Of a stretch of 37,073 nt of DNA, positions 1-8,215 are shown piece after piece. The DNA is from JANLSE01 sp038214135 (GTDB lineage Bacteria; Chloroflexota; Chloroflexia; Chloroflexales; Roseiflexaceae): positions 1-37,073 of the forward strand of contig JBBQSD010000056.1 in assembly GCA_038214135.1 (NCBI GenBank). Direction: 5' to 3'. Below the pieces are notes generated by a model that saw only the letters and a program-made list of their open reading frames with translations, had not been told where the DNA came from and made no database searches. Every line of letters starts with the position of its first letter. The stretch's first letter is position 1. Position numbers and translations under genes: made by a program.

Positions 1-467
1 TCGAGAATATAGCGCCAAAACCCTTGCGTCCACCAGTTCGCCGTTCGATCATAGCGTAGTGTGATCGTCAGTGGGTAGCCATAGGTTGGATCATAGCGTG
101 CATAGGTGATCACATCAATGCGGCAGGCGCATCCCGCAAAGAAACATCGCTCCGAAATCTGGCCGCGTTCAATCAAGGCAAACAGATCTGTTACGGTGCG
201 AGCCGGATGCATACATGAATCCTGCTGCTCAATCCTAGCTACCTGTTCGGAACGAACTTCGGTCGAAATCGTGCAACTCTGCTCCACCGCGACATTGAGC
301 CGGTAATGGGTCAGGCCGCTGGCGTTCCAGCGAGATCTAGCGTCACTATAGCGATACTGATGCCCGGCTTGGAAAACAAGTACACTTCCAAGGGTACAGG
401 CAGATAGGAGGAAAACCAACAGCAGCAATCCACTCCGTTGCAGCTTTGTTGCGTGGGCTGTGAGCAT
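1..467 (-). CDS. DUF6174-like lipoprotein, C-terminus cut by window edge
   Basis: An open frame runs on the minus strand from ATG at 467 to the left edge without a stop, about 155 codons. The start has a purine-rich AGAGGAAG site a few bases upstream. The N-terminus is a hydrophobic stretch (about residues 13-23) ending in a lipobox-like LLSAC, so lipid anchoring at Cys24 is likely. The body begins with W-N-A-S-G-L-T-H-Y-R-L, has scattered cysteines, a V-T-D-L-F-A-L-I-E segment, and then a D-P-T-Y-G-Y-P-L-T-I-T-L-R-Y-D motif. The order W..Y..C, LF..I, YD..GYP..I is what I know from DUF6174 proteins, whose function is unknown. The family call is from memory of this motif pattern. It could instead be an unrelated secreted protein. 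Confidence 0.6.
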   Translation of the reverse strand, partial: MLTAHATKLQRSGLLLLVFLLSACTLGSVLVFQAGHQYRYSDARSRWNASGLTHYRLNVAVEQSCTISTEVRSEQVARIEQQDSCMHPARTVTDLFALIERGQISERCFFAGCACRIDVITYARYDPTYGYPLTITLRYDRTANWWTQGFWRYIL

Positions 468-469
468 AA

Positions 470-610
470 TCTTCCTCTGATTACCCTCACCTGATTACCC
501 TCTCCCTAACCCTCTCCCAGAGGGAGAGGGAGCAAAATTTGCAACTTCCCTCTGCGCATCAAAGAGGGGCCAAGGGTGAGGTCAATCAATCGCAGTAAGA
601 GCACCTGATT
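470..610. repeat. Intergenic palindromic repeat, CCCTCTCC/GGAGAGGG family
   Basis: The gap between the lipoprotein and the DUF255 gene holds a hairpin with perfect 9-bp arms, CCCTCTCCC at 510-518 and GGGAGAGGG at 522-530, around an AGA loop. It is flanked by CCCTCACC at 484-491 and GGGTGAGG near 574. The same family recurs at 25341-25396 and 28439-28496. It lies downstream of the minus-strand DUF255 gene, so it may act as a transcript-end hairpin. There is no clear T-run, so a dispersed REP-like element is as likely. Confidence 0.6.
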
Positions 611-2758
611 TTATCCACTAGGTATTAGCCCAAGTTCCGCCTGCAACGCAGTTGGATCAGTCACTGGTAAGCGGCAGACATAGTTTCGGCAGACATAGGC
701 CGTCGCCTGGCCATTGATCTGTGTTCGACCATCGAGTAATGGCGTCTGCAATGCTGGTTCAACATCTGGTCGCTGCAAGAGAACAACTTTGTTTGGCAAA
801 AATGTCTGGAACAGCACCATCAGCATGGCTTGCGTATCGACTGATTCGGGATTGCCAACCAGAACGACTTCATATGGCGTTGAGCGTGCAAATTCGGCTG
901 CACACAGATAGCGCCCAAAACCAGTCGGGTAGCGCTCCATAAACGGAACCATACTGCCAAGCACCTGTTCGGCGCGCTCACGATACACTGGTTGATCGAA
1001 GATCAGTGCCAACCGCAACAACACATCCGCAGCAACAGAATTTCCGCATGGTGTTGCATTATCGCCGGTATCGCGTGGTCGCACAATCAGCACCTCGTGG
1101 GTATCGGCGGTATCGTAGAACCCATTGATTATAGCATCCCAGAAGCGGGCCAGTATCGTATCAGCCAGTGTGCGCGCTTCCAGCAGCCAGCGATCCTCGA
1201 ACGTGGCTTCATAGAGTGCCAGCAACCCATCCGCCAATAGTGCGTAATCCTCCAGGAATGCGGGCGTTGTTCCAGCCTGCCCATCCCGCCAGGAGCGTAA
1301 CAGCAATGGCGCATTTCCAATTGGATCAGGCCCCTCGCTCGTAGTTTGGCGTAATTCAGCCAGCAGGAAGGTTGCACACGCACGCGCAGCAGCGCAATAA
1401 TCATCCCGACCAAACGCTCGTGCGGCACTTGCAAATGCCCGGATGGCCATACCATTCCATGAGACAAGAATTTTATCATCGAGCGCTGGCGTTGGCCGCC
1501 GTGCCCGTGCTGCAAACAGTTTTTGTTTCGAACGGGCAATCAGTGCCTCGATCTGATCCACCGACATACCAAGCACACGGGCCACCTCTGCTGGTTGCCG
1601 ATTGATATGTAGGATATTCTTGCCCTCAAAGTTCCCTCGTTCGGTCACATCATAGATCTGTGCAAAGGCCATCGAATCCGGCCCAAGCAGACCACGCAGT
1701 TCATTGATCGTCCAAACGAAGAAGATGCCTTCTTCTGCATGATCCGAATCCGCAGTTGGCAACGAATCGGCATCCTGGGTCGAGAAGAAGCCACCCTGTG
1801 GGTGGCGCATTTCGCGCAGCAGGTAATCGAGTGTTTCTTCCGCAACTCGCCGAAAAAAGCTATCGCCAGTGGCCTGGAAGGCTTCGACATAGGTTCGGGC
1901 GAGTAGGGCATTATCGTAGAGCATCTTCTCGAAATGCGGCACCAGCCATTGTTCATCCACACTATAGCGATGAAAGCCGCCGCCGAGCTGATCATACATG
2001 CCGCCCTCAGCCATGGCCCGCAATGTCTGCGTCAGCATCTCCGCGCCCAATGCATGGCCAGTGCGAGTTGTGTAGCGCAACAGAAATTCGAGCGCCATTG
2101 GCTGCGGGAACTTGGGTGCGCGCCCAAAGCCACCATAGGTCTGATCAAACTGACCATGCATGCTCGCATAGGCTTCATCAAGTGTCGCTATGCTTACCTG
2201 CCCATCGGCAAGCCTGGTACTCGTGGCATCGCGGATACGCTCAACGAGTTCGCTGCCTGCCCGCTGCAACTCGCTGCGCCGCTCCCTGTAAGCCTCGGCA
2301 ACACTCAGCAACACGCGGCGAAACGATGGCATCCCATAGCGATCCTCGGGCGGGAAGTAGGTGCCACCATAGAACGGCATGCCATCAGGTGTCATGAACA
2401 CCGTCATCGGCCAACCACCACCGCCCGTCATCGCTTGGATGGCCGTCATATAGATGCCATCAATATCGGGCCGCTCTTCACGATCCACCTTGATGTTGAT
2501 GAACTGCTCGTTCATGAGTTGGGCAATCGCTTCGTCCTCAAAGGATTCGGCCTCCATAACATGGCACCAATGGCATGCATGGTAACCAATACTAAGTAAG
2601 ATTGGCCGATTACTATCTTTTGCCTGCTGAAAAGCTTCATCACCCCAAAAATACCAATCAACAGGATTATAGGCATGCTGGCGTAAGTACGGGCTTGTCG
2701 CATGGATTAAACTATTCGTATATTTTGGGGTTCCATCAGGGTTTGTGTGTGTGATCAT
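611..2758 (-). CDS. DUF255 thioredoxin-fold / glycosidase-like protein (YyaL/SSP411 family)
   Basis: This 715-residue protein matches the usual length and order of the YyaL / spermatogenesis-associated 20 family. An N-terminal thioredoxin-like domain (about residues 15-180) contains G-Y-H-A-C62-H-W-C65-H-V-M-E and then F-I-N-I-K-V-D-R-E-E-R-P-D-I-D, the family signature. A long helical domain resembling six-hairpin glycosidases or N-acylglucosamine 2-epimerases follows (about 200-620; P-K-F-P-Q-P, G-G-F-H-R-Y-S-V-D, W-L-V-P-H-F-E-K-M-L-Y-D-N). The ATG at 2758 follows a GAGGAAC site. The biochemical role is not established in the family; a redox role is often suggested from the CxxC. It is probably cytoplasmic, as no signal peptide is visible. 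The next gene on this strand lies beyond a hairpin-rich gap, so it is probably transcribed alone. Confidence 0.92.
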   Translation of the reverse strand: MITHTNPDGTPKYTNSLIHATSPYLRQHAYNPVDWYFWGDEAFQQAKDSNRPILLSIGYHACHWCHVMEAESFEDEAIAQLMNEQFINIKVDREERPDIDGIYMTAIQAMTGGGGWPMTVFMTPDGMPFYGGTYFPPEDRYGMPSFRRVLLSVAEAYRERRSELQRAGSELVERIRDATSTRLADGQVSIATLDEAYASMHGQFDQTYGGFGRAPKFPQPMALEFLLRYTTRTGHALGAEMLTQTLRAMAEGGMYDQLGGGFHRYSVDEQWLVPHFEKMLYDNALLARTYVEAFQATGDSFFRRVAEETLDYLLREMRHPQGGFFSTQDADSLPTADSDHAEEGIFFVWTINELRGLLGPDSMAFAQIYDVTERGNFEGKNILHINRQPAEVARVLGMSVDQIEALIARSKQKLFAARARRPTPALDDKILVSWNGMAIRAFASAARAFGRDDYCAAARACATFLLAELRQTTSEGPDPIGNAPLLLRSWRDGQAGTTPAFLEDYALLADGLLALYEATFEDRWLLEARTLADTILARFWDAIINGFYDTADTHEVLIVRPRDTGDNATPCGNSVAADVLLRLALIFDQPVYRERAEQVLGSMVPFMERYPTGFGRYLCAAEFARSTPYEVVLVGNPESVDTQAMLMVLFQTFLPNKVVLLQRPDVEPALQTPLLDGRTQINGQATAYVCRNYVCRLPVTDPTALQAELGLIPSG

Positions 2759-2911
2759 TCAGGTTCCTCAAAAACATGAGAGCATTAAACAGTTATTCGC
2801 TTGTTACATTGACCAAGCACAGAAGAACAATCATAAGGCTTTCCAAATCTGGCCGCCTGCTTAGGGAGTTTGCGTATGCAATCGGGTATGCTCTCCACAC
2901 CACACCACACC

Positions 2912-2972
2912 CCGCAGGCTGAAGCCTGCGGCTAGTGTTGATCGTCCCCTTGCCGCAGGCTTCAGCCTGCGG
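2912..2972. repeat. Pair of inverted palindromes, CCGCAGGCT core
   Basis: Two 20-bp near-palindromes, CCGCAGGCTGAAGCCTGCGG at 2912-2931 and CCGCAGGCTTCAGCCTGCGG at 2953-2972, are exact reverse complements of each other. Each can fold alone (9-bp arms, 2-nt centre) or the two can pair with each other across about 21 nt. They sit between the minus-strand orphan gene and the DUF255 gene. The arrangement is like a BIME/REP pair. There is no T-tract, so a simple terminator is unlikely. Confidence 0.75.
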
Positions 2973-3008
2973 ATGGCAGGTCAGCCATCATTCAATGACC
3001 TTGCGGAC

Positions 3009-3428
3009 TCATACAAGCGGCTCGAATTGATTGGCGTCACGCACATCATATCCTCGGCGCTTTAACAAAACAGTTGCCTGCCCGCGAAGCAGAACCATCT
3101 CCCGATAAAAACCTACGAGTGCTTGCTCTTCATCAAACTCTTCCGTTGAGAGACCTTCACGTTGTTGTTTATCGTGAAGATCTTCTAGGCGCTCGCGCTG
3201 CTCAGGTTGCATGGTTGCACGAGCTGCTTGCCAGAGTGCAGCATCATTCAAAAATGTGAGTTGTGCGAATGAGCCGCGAACCGCCGGTGATTCCATCATT
3301 GTTGGCGCTACGGCGATGAGCGCCTCAAGCAGAATATCATCGATTGAGCGATGCGCCCGCTCAGCAGCTCGACGAATTTGGTCGTACACGCGCTCAGGCA
3401 CATGTAGAGTCACTTCTTGTATCGTCAT
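3009..3428 (-). CDS. Small ribbon-helix-helix-like hypothetical protein
   Basis: The chosen start is ATG at 3428, because GGAGG lies 7-8 nt upstream; an in-frame start 13 codons earlier lacks such a site. The product is 139 residues. The N-terminus (T-I-Q-E-V-T-L-H-V-P-E-R-V-Y-D-Q-I-R-R-A) looks like a beta strand followed by two helices, as in CopG/Arc antitoxins. The rest is helical and charged (H-D-K-Q-Q-R-E-G-L-S). I recall similar proteins in Chloroflexota and cyanobacteria, sometimes beside an HNH nuclease or toxin-like gene. No such partner is visible here; downstream there is only the repeat pair. Function unknown; DNA binding is inference. Confidence 0.72.
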   Translation of the reverse strand: MTIQEVTLHVPERVYDQIRRAAERAHRSIDDILLEALIAVAPTMMESPAVRGSFAQLTFLNDAALWQAARATMQPEQRERLEDLHDKQQREGLSTEEFDEEQALVGFYREMVLLRGQATVLLKRRGYDVRDANQFEPLV

Positions 3429-3570
3429 CACTATGCCTCCAAACCTTGTGCGGTTAGTATACCACACCTATTGCTTCGGATGCCGTTACCGTGTAGATTA
3501 TAGCACATTTATTCTATTTTGCACGTATTTTGGAATAGTAATTGAATTGCTTTCAACGCTGAATGTGAAT

Positions 3571-3581
3571 TATGCTATGCT
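3571..3581 (+). promoter_or_regulatory. Possible extended -10 promoter for the glucosaminidase-like gene
   Basis: TGC followed by TATGCT at 3576-3581 forms an extended -10, with an overlapping TATGCT at 3571-3576. TTGCTT at 3547-3552 is 18 bp upstream of the first -10. The region is AT-rich and about 70 nt before the gene start. This rests on sequence likeness only. Confidence 0.35.
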
Positions 3582-3611
3582 ACGAAACTGAACATACAAC
3601 AAAACCCGCAG

Positions 3612-3631
3612 GGACGCGATATATCGCGTCC
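3612..3631. repeat. 20-bp perfect palindrome, ACGCGATATATCGCGT core
   Basis: GGACGCGATATATCGCGTCC is a perfect palindrome in the 5' leader region of the next gene, ending about 10 nt before its ribosome-binding site. The same core, with longer arms, recurs at 35855-35892. In the transcript it would form a hairpin close to the start codon, so it could affect translation. It is more likely a dispersed repeat. Confidence 0.75.
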
Positions 3632-3651
3632 ATACGAAGTGAGGTGTGATG

Positions 3652-4266
3652 ATGTACGATGAGAATAGCTCAATCTTTGGGACACCATCAGTCGATGCGG
3701 ATCGGGTTGCAGCATTCATTCTGGCCCGCCCTTCTGGTGAATACACCGAGAAGGATATTCGCGCCGTGATCGTCCCAGCCTATTATTGGGCCTGTGGTGC
3801 AGTCGGCATCGATCCCGTACTGGCAATTGCCCAGATGATCCACGAGACGGGCAATCTAGCGAGCTTCTGGGCCGCACGCCCACGCCGCAACCCAGCCGGA
3901 ATCGGGGTTACTGGGCAAACCAGCGCAACAGAATTAGCCAACCCTACCAACTGGATCTTCGATCCATCAAGCAATCTGTGGCGCTTTGGGGTCAGCTTCG
4001 CCAGTTGGGAGCAGGATTCGATTCCTGCACATCTTGGGCGGCTGCTGGCCTATGCGCTGCCACATGGCTCCGAGAACCCAACTCAGTCGGCAACGATCAG
4101 CCGTGGGTTGAGCTACCGGCCATTCCCAAGCAACATGCACGGCAGCGCGCCAATTCTGAAGCAGCTTGGCAAAGCCCATAACCCAACTGGCCAGGGGTGG
4201 GCCAGCCCTGGAACCAATTATGGGGCGAAAATCGCGGCGATTGCGAATCGAATTGTCAGTGGGTAA
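3652..4266 (+). CDS. Glucosaminidase (GH73/lysozyme-fold)-like protein without signal peptide
   Basis: The product is about 204 residues. Three starts are possible: GTG 3646, ATG 3649 and ATG 3652. ATG 3652 has the best spacing (7 nt) from GAGG at 3641-3644. The core reads I-D-P-V-L-A-I-A-Q-M-I-H-E65-T-G-N-L, then S-F-W and N-P-A-G-I-G-V-T-G, which fits endo-beta-N-acetylglucosaminidase/lysozyme-like folds in which the Glu after the helix is catalytic. Later F-A-S-W-E-Q-D-S-I-P-A-H-L matches the family pattern of a domain passed over by the substrate cleft. The expected role is cleavage of peptidoglycan glycan strands. No signal peptide or cell-wall-binding repeats are visible, which is odd for a wall hydrolase. 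The gene ends 11 nt inside the converging polA 3' end. Confidence 0.72.
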   Translation: MYDENSSIFGTPSVDADRVAAFILARPSGEYTEKDIRAVIVPAYYWACGAVGIDPVLAIAQMIHETGNLASFWAARPRRNPAGIGVTGQTSATELANPTNWIFDPSSNLWRFGVSFASWEQDSIPAHLGRLLAYALPHGSENPTQSATISRGLSYRPFPSNMHGSAPILKQLGKAHNPTGQGWASPGTNYGAKIAAIANRIVSG

Positions 4267-7141
4267 GCGGGTGCATGTCGTCCCAGTTTGGCCCAAACTC
4301 GACCTCTGTTTCGAGCTGGACGCGCAACTGGAACACTCCCTCCATCTGCTCACGAACCAGCTTTGCGACTGCGGGAACTTCTTCTGTTGGTGCTTCGAAG
4401 ATCAATTCGTCGTGAACCTGAAGCAGCATGCGGGACTTCAGGGCGGATTCACGTAGTGCCTGATCGACCCGGATCATGGCGAGTTTCATGATATCGGCGG
4501 CGGTTGCCTGAATCGGCGCGTTAATCGCTTCACGCTCGGCAGCTGCCCGGCGTGGCCCACTGGCCCGTAGATCGGCCATTGTCCGCCTGCGACCAAACAG
4601 CGATTGCACAAACCCAAGATCACGCCCATGCGCTAGGGTTTCATCGATATAGCTGCGGATTCCAGGGTAGGTCGCAAATAGCCCATCGATCAGTTGCTGG
4701 GCCTCGCTGCGGCTCAGATCGGTGCGCTGGGCCAGGCCAAAGGCGCTGATGCCATATACAATTCCAAATACTGTCATTTTTGCGACGCGACGCTGGTTCT
4801 TGCTGACCTCATTGATTGGCACATGAAAGAGCGCTGCAGCCGTCGCAGCGTGAATATCCTGGCCTTCGTGAAATGCCTGGAGCAGATGTTCATCCTGGGT
4901 AACATGCGCCAGCACCCGCAACTCAATCTGTGAATAATCGGCAGCAACAAACTGATGGCCTGGTTGTGCCACAAATCCACGGCGCACCTCACGCCCCTCC
5001 TCGGTACGAGTCGGGATATTCTGAAGATTTGGGTCGTTGCTGGCCATACGCCCGGTTGCCGCCCCAATCTGGCTATAGGTTGTGTGAACCCGGCCAGTTT
5101 CAGGGTTCAACAGATCGGGCAGCGCATCAACATAGGTCGATTTCAGTTTGGCAATCGTGCGATACTGCATAATCAGGTCAATCACCTGATGCTTATCGCG
5201 CATGCCATCGAGCACATCGGCGGTGAGCGAATATTTCTTAGTCTTATCGGTCTTTGGCACGCCCTCGGTTGGCAAACCAAGTTTCACAAACAGCAGATCG
5301 CTGAGCTGATCACCAGAATTGAGGTTGAGTGGCCCCTGATTATAGGCATAGATTTCGCTCTCAATTTTCGCCAACTGGCTGCCCATGCGCTTGCCAAGAT
5401 CGCGCATAAACTTCTCATCAAGGCCAATACCGGCCTGCTCCATCCGCACCAATACCGGCAGCAATGGCATCTCCAGGTTATGGAAGATCGACGCCACTTC
5501 TGGCAGTGCCGCAAGCTGTGGTTCAAATGTATGCACCAGGCGCAGCGTCAGATCCGCATCGGAGGCTGCATATGGTGTCGCCAACTCAATCGCAACCTGA
5601 TCAAACGTAATCTGCTGTTTGCCCTTGCCAATCAGGTCGTTGATCGGCGTCGGTGGCTCTGGAAGCTTTAGTTCATAGAATGCCAGATCCTTCAGCCCGC
5701 GCCGTTTGTCCAGCAGTGTCGCCGCCAGCATGGTATCGAAGGTGACGCCATGAACCGCAACTCCTGCGTGCTCCAGGGCCAGCATATCGAACTTGGCGTT
5801 ATGGCCGAATTTGGCCTTGTGCGGATCGGCAAACAATGGCCGTAATGCCTCCAGCACCAGTTCGCGTGGTAGTTGCTGGCCATCGCGATGGCCGAGCGGA
5901 ATATACCAGGCATGGCCCTGGCGAACAGCGACAGAAATACCGACCAGTGCATCCTGCAATGGCCTCAGCCCATTCGTCTCGGTATCGAAGGCAAAGCCAG
6001 AGGCACTTGTTAACGCTGCCACCAACTCACCAAGCTGTTCCTCCGTCTGCACGGCCTGATACTCACCCTGAGCCGGTGGAGCAGCGGCAGGAGCCGATTG
6101 TGTTGCAGTAACTGGCAGATCAAACAATGCCATTTGCTGGTTGCCATCGCCATGATCGACGACCGGTGTTGGTACTGGTTCTGTAAACATATCGGCCTGA
6201 AGCGGCCCTGTGGCAGCTGGTGTGGTCGGCAAGCTCGCCAGTTCGACACCAGATGTTGAGGTGGGCAATCGCTTAACCAACGATGCGCCAAATTCAAGCT
6301 CCTGGAACATCGCAATGACGGCTGATCGGTCATAATCGTGTAAGCGTGTGTCGGGTAGACTCAAACTAATCGGCACATTGGTGACAATCGTCGCGAGCTT
6401 TTTCGAAAACGCTGCTGTTTCAAGCTGGCCATCGAGTGGCTTCTTATAGCGGTTCGGGATCTCGGCAAAATGCTCATAGATCTGTTCGACGGTGCCAAAC
6501 TGATTGAGCAACGCAATTGCGCCAGCCTCGCCAATGCCCTTCACCCCTGGGATATTATCGGAGGCATCGCCCTTAAGCCCACGCAGATCGGCAAGCTGAT
6601 TGGGCTGTAACCCTTTATAGCGCTCGATCACCGCTGGCACATCATAGACCTTGGTCGACATCTTCTGGCCAAATGGGTTGGCCAACACAACCCGCACATT
6701 GGCATCAACCAGTTGCAGTGTATCGGTATCGCCCGTCAGAATCAGTGTATCGGCACCCTGGCTGGTTGCTTGCCGCGCCAATGTCCCAATCACATCATCG
6801 GCCTCATAATTTTCACACACATAGATTGGAATATTGAATGCACCAAGAAGCTGTTTGATGCGCTCCAGTTGTGGGTGAAACTCAGCCGGCGTTTCAACAC
6901 GGCCAGCCTTATATTCGGCATACAGATCATCACGGAATGTTCGGCCAATATCAAATGAAACCGCAAAATGCTGGGGGTGATGTTCATCAATGGCATTCAG
7001 CATGATCGAGACAAACCCAAAGACCATGTAGGTCGGCTCGCCACGTGAGGAGCGCAACCCCGAATCGGAGAGCGCATGAAACGCACGAAAGGCCAGCGAA
7101 TGGCCATCGATCAACATGAGCGTGGGGCGATGTTCAGGCAT
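4256..7141 (-). CDS. polA: DNA polymerase I
   Basis: The product has 961 residues, a full-length family A polymerase for Okazaki fragment processing and repair. Residues 1-290 form the 5' nuclease (D12; Y-E-A-D-D at 112-116; T-G-D-T-D at 136-140; G-D-A-S-D-N at 191-196). A Pro/Ala-rich linker covers about 295-360. The 3'-5' exonuclease follows with its three motifs intact: D386-T-E388, N448..D452 and Y524..D528. It should therefore proofread, unlike several family members. The polymerase domain has motif A D735-Y-S-Q-I-E-L-R, motif B R785..K788..F-G-I-V-Y796-G and motif C H910-D911-E912. The ATG at 7141 has AAGGTG upstream and a good promoter behind it. The 3' end overlaps the converging glucosaminidase-like gene by 11 nt. 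Confidence 0.98.
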   Translation of the reverse strand: MPEHRPTLMLIDGHSLAFRAFHALSDSGLRSSRGEPTYMVFGFVSIMLNAIDEHHPQHFAVSFDIGRTFRDDLYAEYKAGRVETPAEFHPQLERIKQLLGAFNIPIYVCENYEADDVIGTLARQATSQGADTLILTGDTDTLQLVDANVRVVLANPFGQKMSTKVYDVPAVIERYKGLQPNQLADLRGLKGDASDNIPGVKGIGEAGAIALLNQFGTVEQIYEHFAEIPNRYKKPLDGQLETAAFSKKLATIVTNVPISLSLPDTRLHDYDRSAVIAMFQELEFGASLVKRLPTSTSGVELASLPTTPAATGPLQADMFTEPVPTPVVDHGDGNQQMALFDLPVTATQSAPAAAPPAQGEYQAVQTEEQLGELVAALTSASGFAFDTETNGLRPLQDALVGISVAVRQGHAWYIPLGHRDGQQLPRELVLEALRPLFADPHKAKFGHNAKFDMLALEHAGVAVHGVTFDTMLAATLLDKRRGLKDLAFYELKLPEPPTPINDLIGKGKQQITFDQVAIELATPYAASDADLTLRLVHTFEPQLAALPEVASIFHNLEMPLLPVLVRMEQAGIGLDEKFMRDLGKRMGSQLAKIESEIYAYNQGPLNLNSGDQLSDLLFVKLGLPTEGVPKTDKTKKYSLTADVLDGMRDKHQVIDLIMQYRTIAKLKSTYVDALPDLLNPETGRVHTTYSQIGAATGRMASNDPNLQNIPTRTEEGREVRRGFVAQPGHQFVAADYSQIELRVLAHVTQDEHLLQAFHEGQDIHAATAAALFHVPINEVSKNQRRVAKMTVFGIVYGISAFGLAQRTDLSRSEAQQLIDGLFATYPGIRSYIDETLAHGRDLGFVQSLFGRRRTMADLRASGPRRAAAEREAINAPIQATAADIMKLAMIRVDQALRESALKSRMLLQVHDELIFEAPTEEVPAVAKLVREQMEGVFQLRVQLETEVEFGPNWDDMHPLTH

Positions 7142-7172
7142 AGTAACACCTTAATTGTGGCTATTCGGCCAT

Positions 7173-7201
7173 ATTATACCTGAGTCAGAACAGATGAGCA
7201 A
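7173..7201 (-). promoter_or_regulatory. Sigma-70-type promoter for polA
   Basis: Read on the minus strand, TTGCTC (7201-7196) is followed after exactly 17 bp by a perfect TATAAT (7178-7173). The predicted start is near 7166, giving a 5' leader of about 25 nt to the polA ATG at 7141. It lies back to back with the promoter of the divergent epimerase gene. Confidence 0.65.
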
Positions 7202-7222
7202 CGATAGCAGGTCTACAGCCTA

Positions 7223-7231
7223 TGCTATACT
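7223..7231 (+). promoter_or_regulatory. Extended -10 promoter for the epimerase gene
   Basis: TGC-TATACT at 7223-7231 is an extended -10 element, which can work without a strong -35. The predicted start near 7238 leaves about 27 nt to the ATG at 7265. Similar TGC-extended boxes precede several other genes in this window. Confidence 0.5.
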
Positions 7232-7264
7232 CGTCAGACCGTACACAGCAGGGTGGAGCAATGT

Positions 7265-8173
7265 ATGTCCAATCTTCTGATCCTGGGTGGCAGTGGCTTT
7301 CTGAGCGGCACGCTGGCTCGCGCAGCACTCGAACGCGGCCAACACGTCTGGGCACTAACGCGTGGACAACGCCCCTTGCCAGCAGGCGTGATTGGTTTAG
7401 TAGCAGATCGGCGCGATCCGGCTCGTTTTGCTGCGACGCTTGCTGGCGCTGGTATACACTGGGATCTGGTTGTCGATTGTATCGCCTTTGCACCACAGGA
7501 TATCCAGCAGGATCTTGCAGTATTGGAATCACTTGCCCGCCAGCTTGTGTTTATCTCGACCGATTTTGTCTATGAACCAACACGACGGCGCTTCCCACAG
7601 GGCGAAGAGACACAGCACTATACCAGCACAGGCTATGGTGCCCAGAAACGGTTGTGTGAGTTGGAGCTACAAAAAAGCACCAATGGCGCAATGGCCTGGA
7701 CGATAGTGCGGCCCTGTCATATCTACGGGCCTGGCTCGCAGCTCGGCTGCCTGCCAGCTCATGGGCGCGATGCCCAGTTGATCGCCAGATTACAGGCCGG
7801 AGAGCCATTACGACTCGTTGGTGGTGGCCACTTTCTACAGCAGCCCGTGTTGGCCGAAGATCTCGCACGCGTGATCCTGGATCTCGGCGGGCAAACGGCA
7901 GCCTTCTCGCAGACGTTTTGTGTGGCCGGCCCAGAATTCGTTGAGTCGTCCGAATATTATCGGATCATCGCAGAGTTGCTTGGTGCCGAATTACGCATTG
8001 AGGAGCTACCGATTGCTGCATACCTGGCCGAACATCCCCAAGCGGCAGCATTCCTGTGCCACCGGATCTATGATCTCACACGGCTATGGGAGGCTGGCAT
8101 CGCCCCACCAGCCACACCACTGGCCGATGGCCTACGAAAACATGTTGCAAGCCTAACGGCAGACGCACAATGA
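7265..8173 (+). CDS. NAD-dependent epimerase/dehydratase (extended SDR)
   Basis: The ATG at 7265 is chosen because GGTGGAG lies about 7 nt upstream; an in-frame GTG at 7253 would sit inside that site. The 302-residue product starts with L-L-I-L-G-G-S-G-F-L-S-G (residues 4-15), an NAD(P)-binding GxxGxxG loop. It then has F-I-S-T-D at 96-100 and Y124-G-A-Q-K128, the SDR catalytic Tyr/Lys. V-R-P-C-H-I-Y-G-P-G follows, as in nucleotide-sugar epimerases and the plant RNA-binding CSP41-like branch. Substrate unknown. It is a single gene divergent from polA, and the next gene converges on it. Confidence 0.88.
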   Translation: MSNLLILGGSGFLSGTLARAALERGQHVWALTRGQRPLPAGVIGLVADRRDPARFAATLAGAGIHWDLVVDCIAFAPQDIQQDLAVLESLARQLVFISTDFVYEPTRRRFPQGEETQHYTSTGYGAQKRLCELELQKSTNGAMAWTIVRPCHIYGPGSQLGCLPAHGRDAQLIARLQAGEPLRLVGGGHFLQQPVLAEDLARVILDLGGQTAAFSQTFCVAGPEFVESSEYYRIIAELLGAELRIEELPIAAYLAEHPQAAAFLCHRIYDLTRLWEAGIAPPATPLADGLRKHVASLTADAQ

Positions 8174-8178
8174 ACCCA

Positions 8179-8215
8179 TAACGTAGCAGAGGCGCACGAT
8201 GTTGCGTCTCTATGG
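8179..8215. repeat. Degenerate GTAGAGACG-type palindrome between convergent genes
   Basis: AGAGGCGCACGATGTTGCGTCTCT is an imperfect inverted repeat just after the epimerase stop and overlapping the end of the converging DinB gene. It belongs to the same family as the better-preserved copy at 21300-21335 and a half-like copy near 16547. It may serve as a transcript end for both genes. Confidence 0.5.

Noticed and set aside
1756..2599. Long plus-strand frames opposite the DUF255 gene
   Set aside because: They are shadows of a well-recognised minus-strand gene, without family motifs or ribosome-binding sites.
4955..5671. Plus-strand frame of 238 codons opposite polA
   Set aside because: It lies wholly inside polA, whose motifs are intact; the product is unlike any protein I know.
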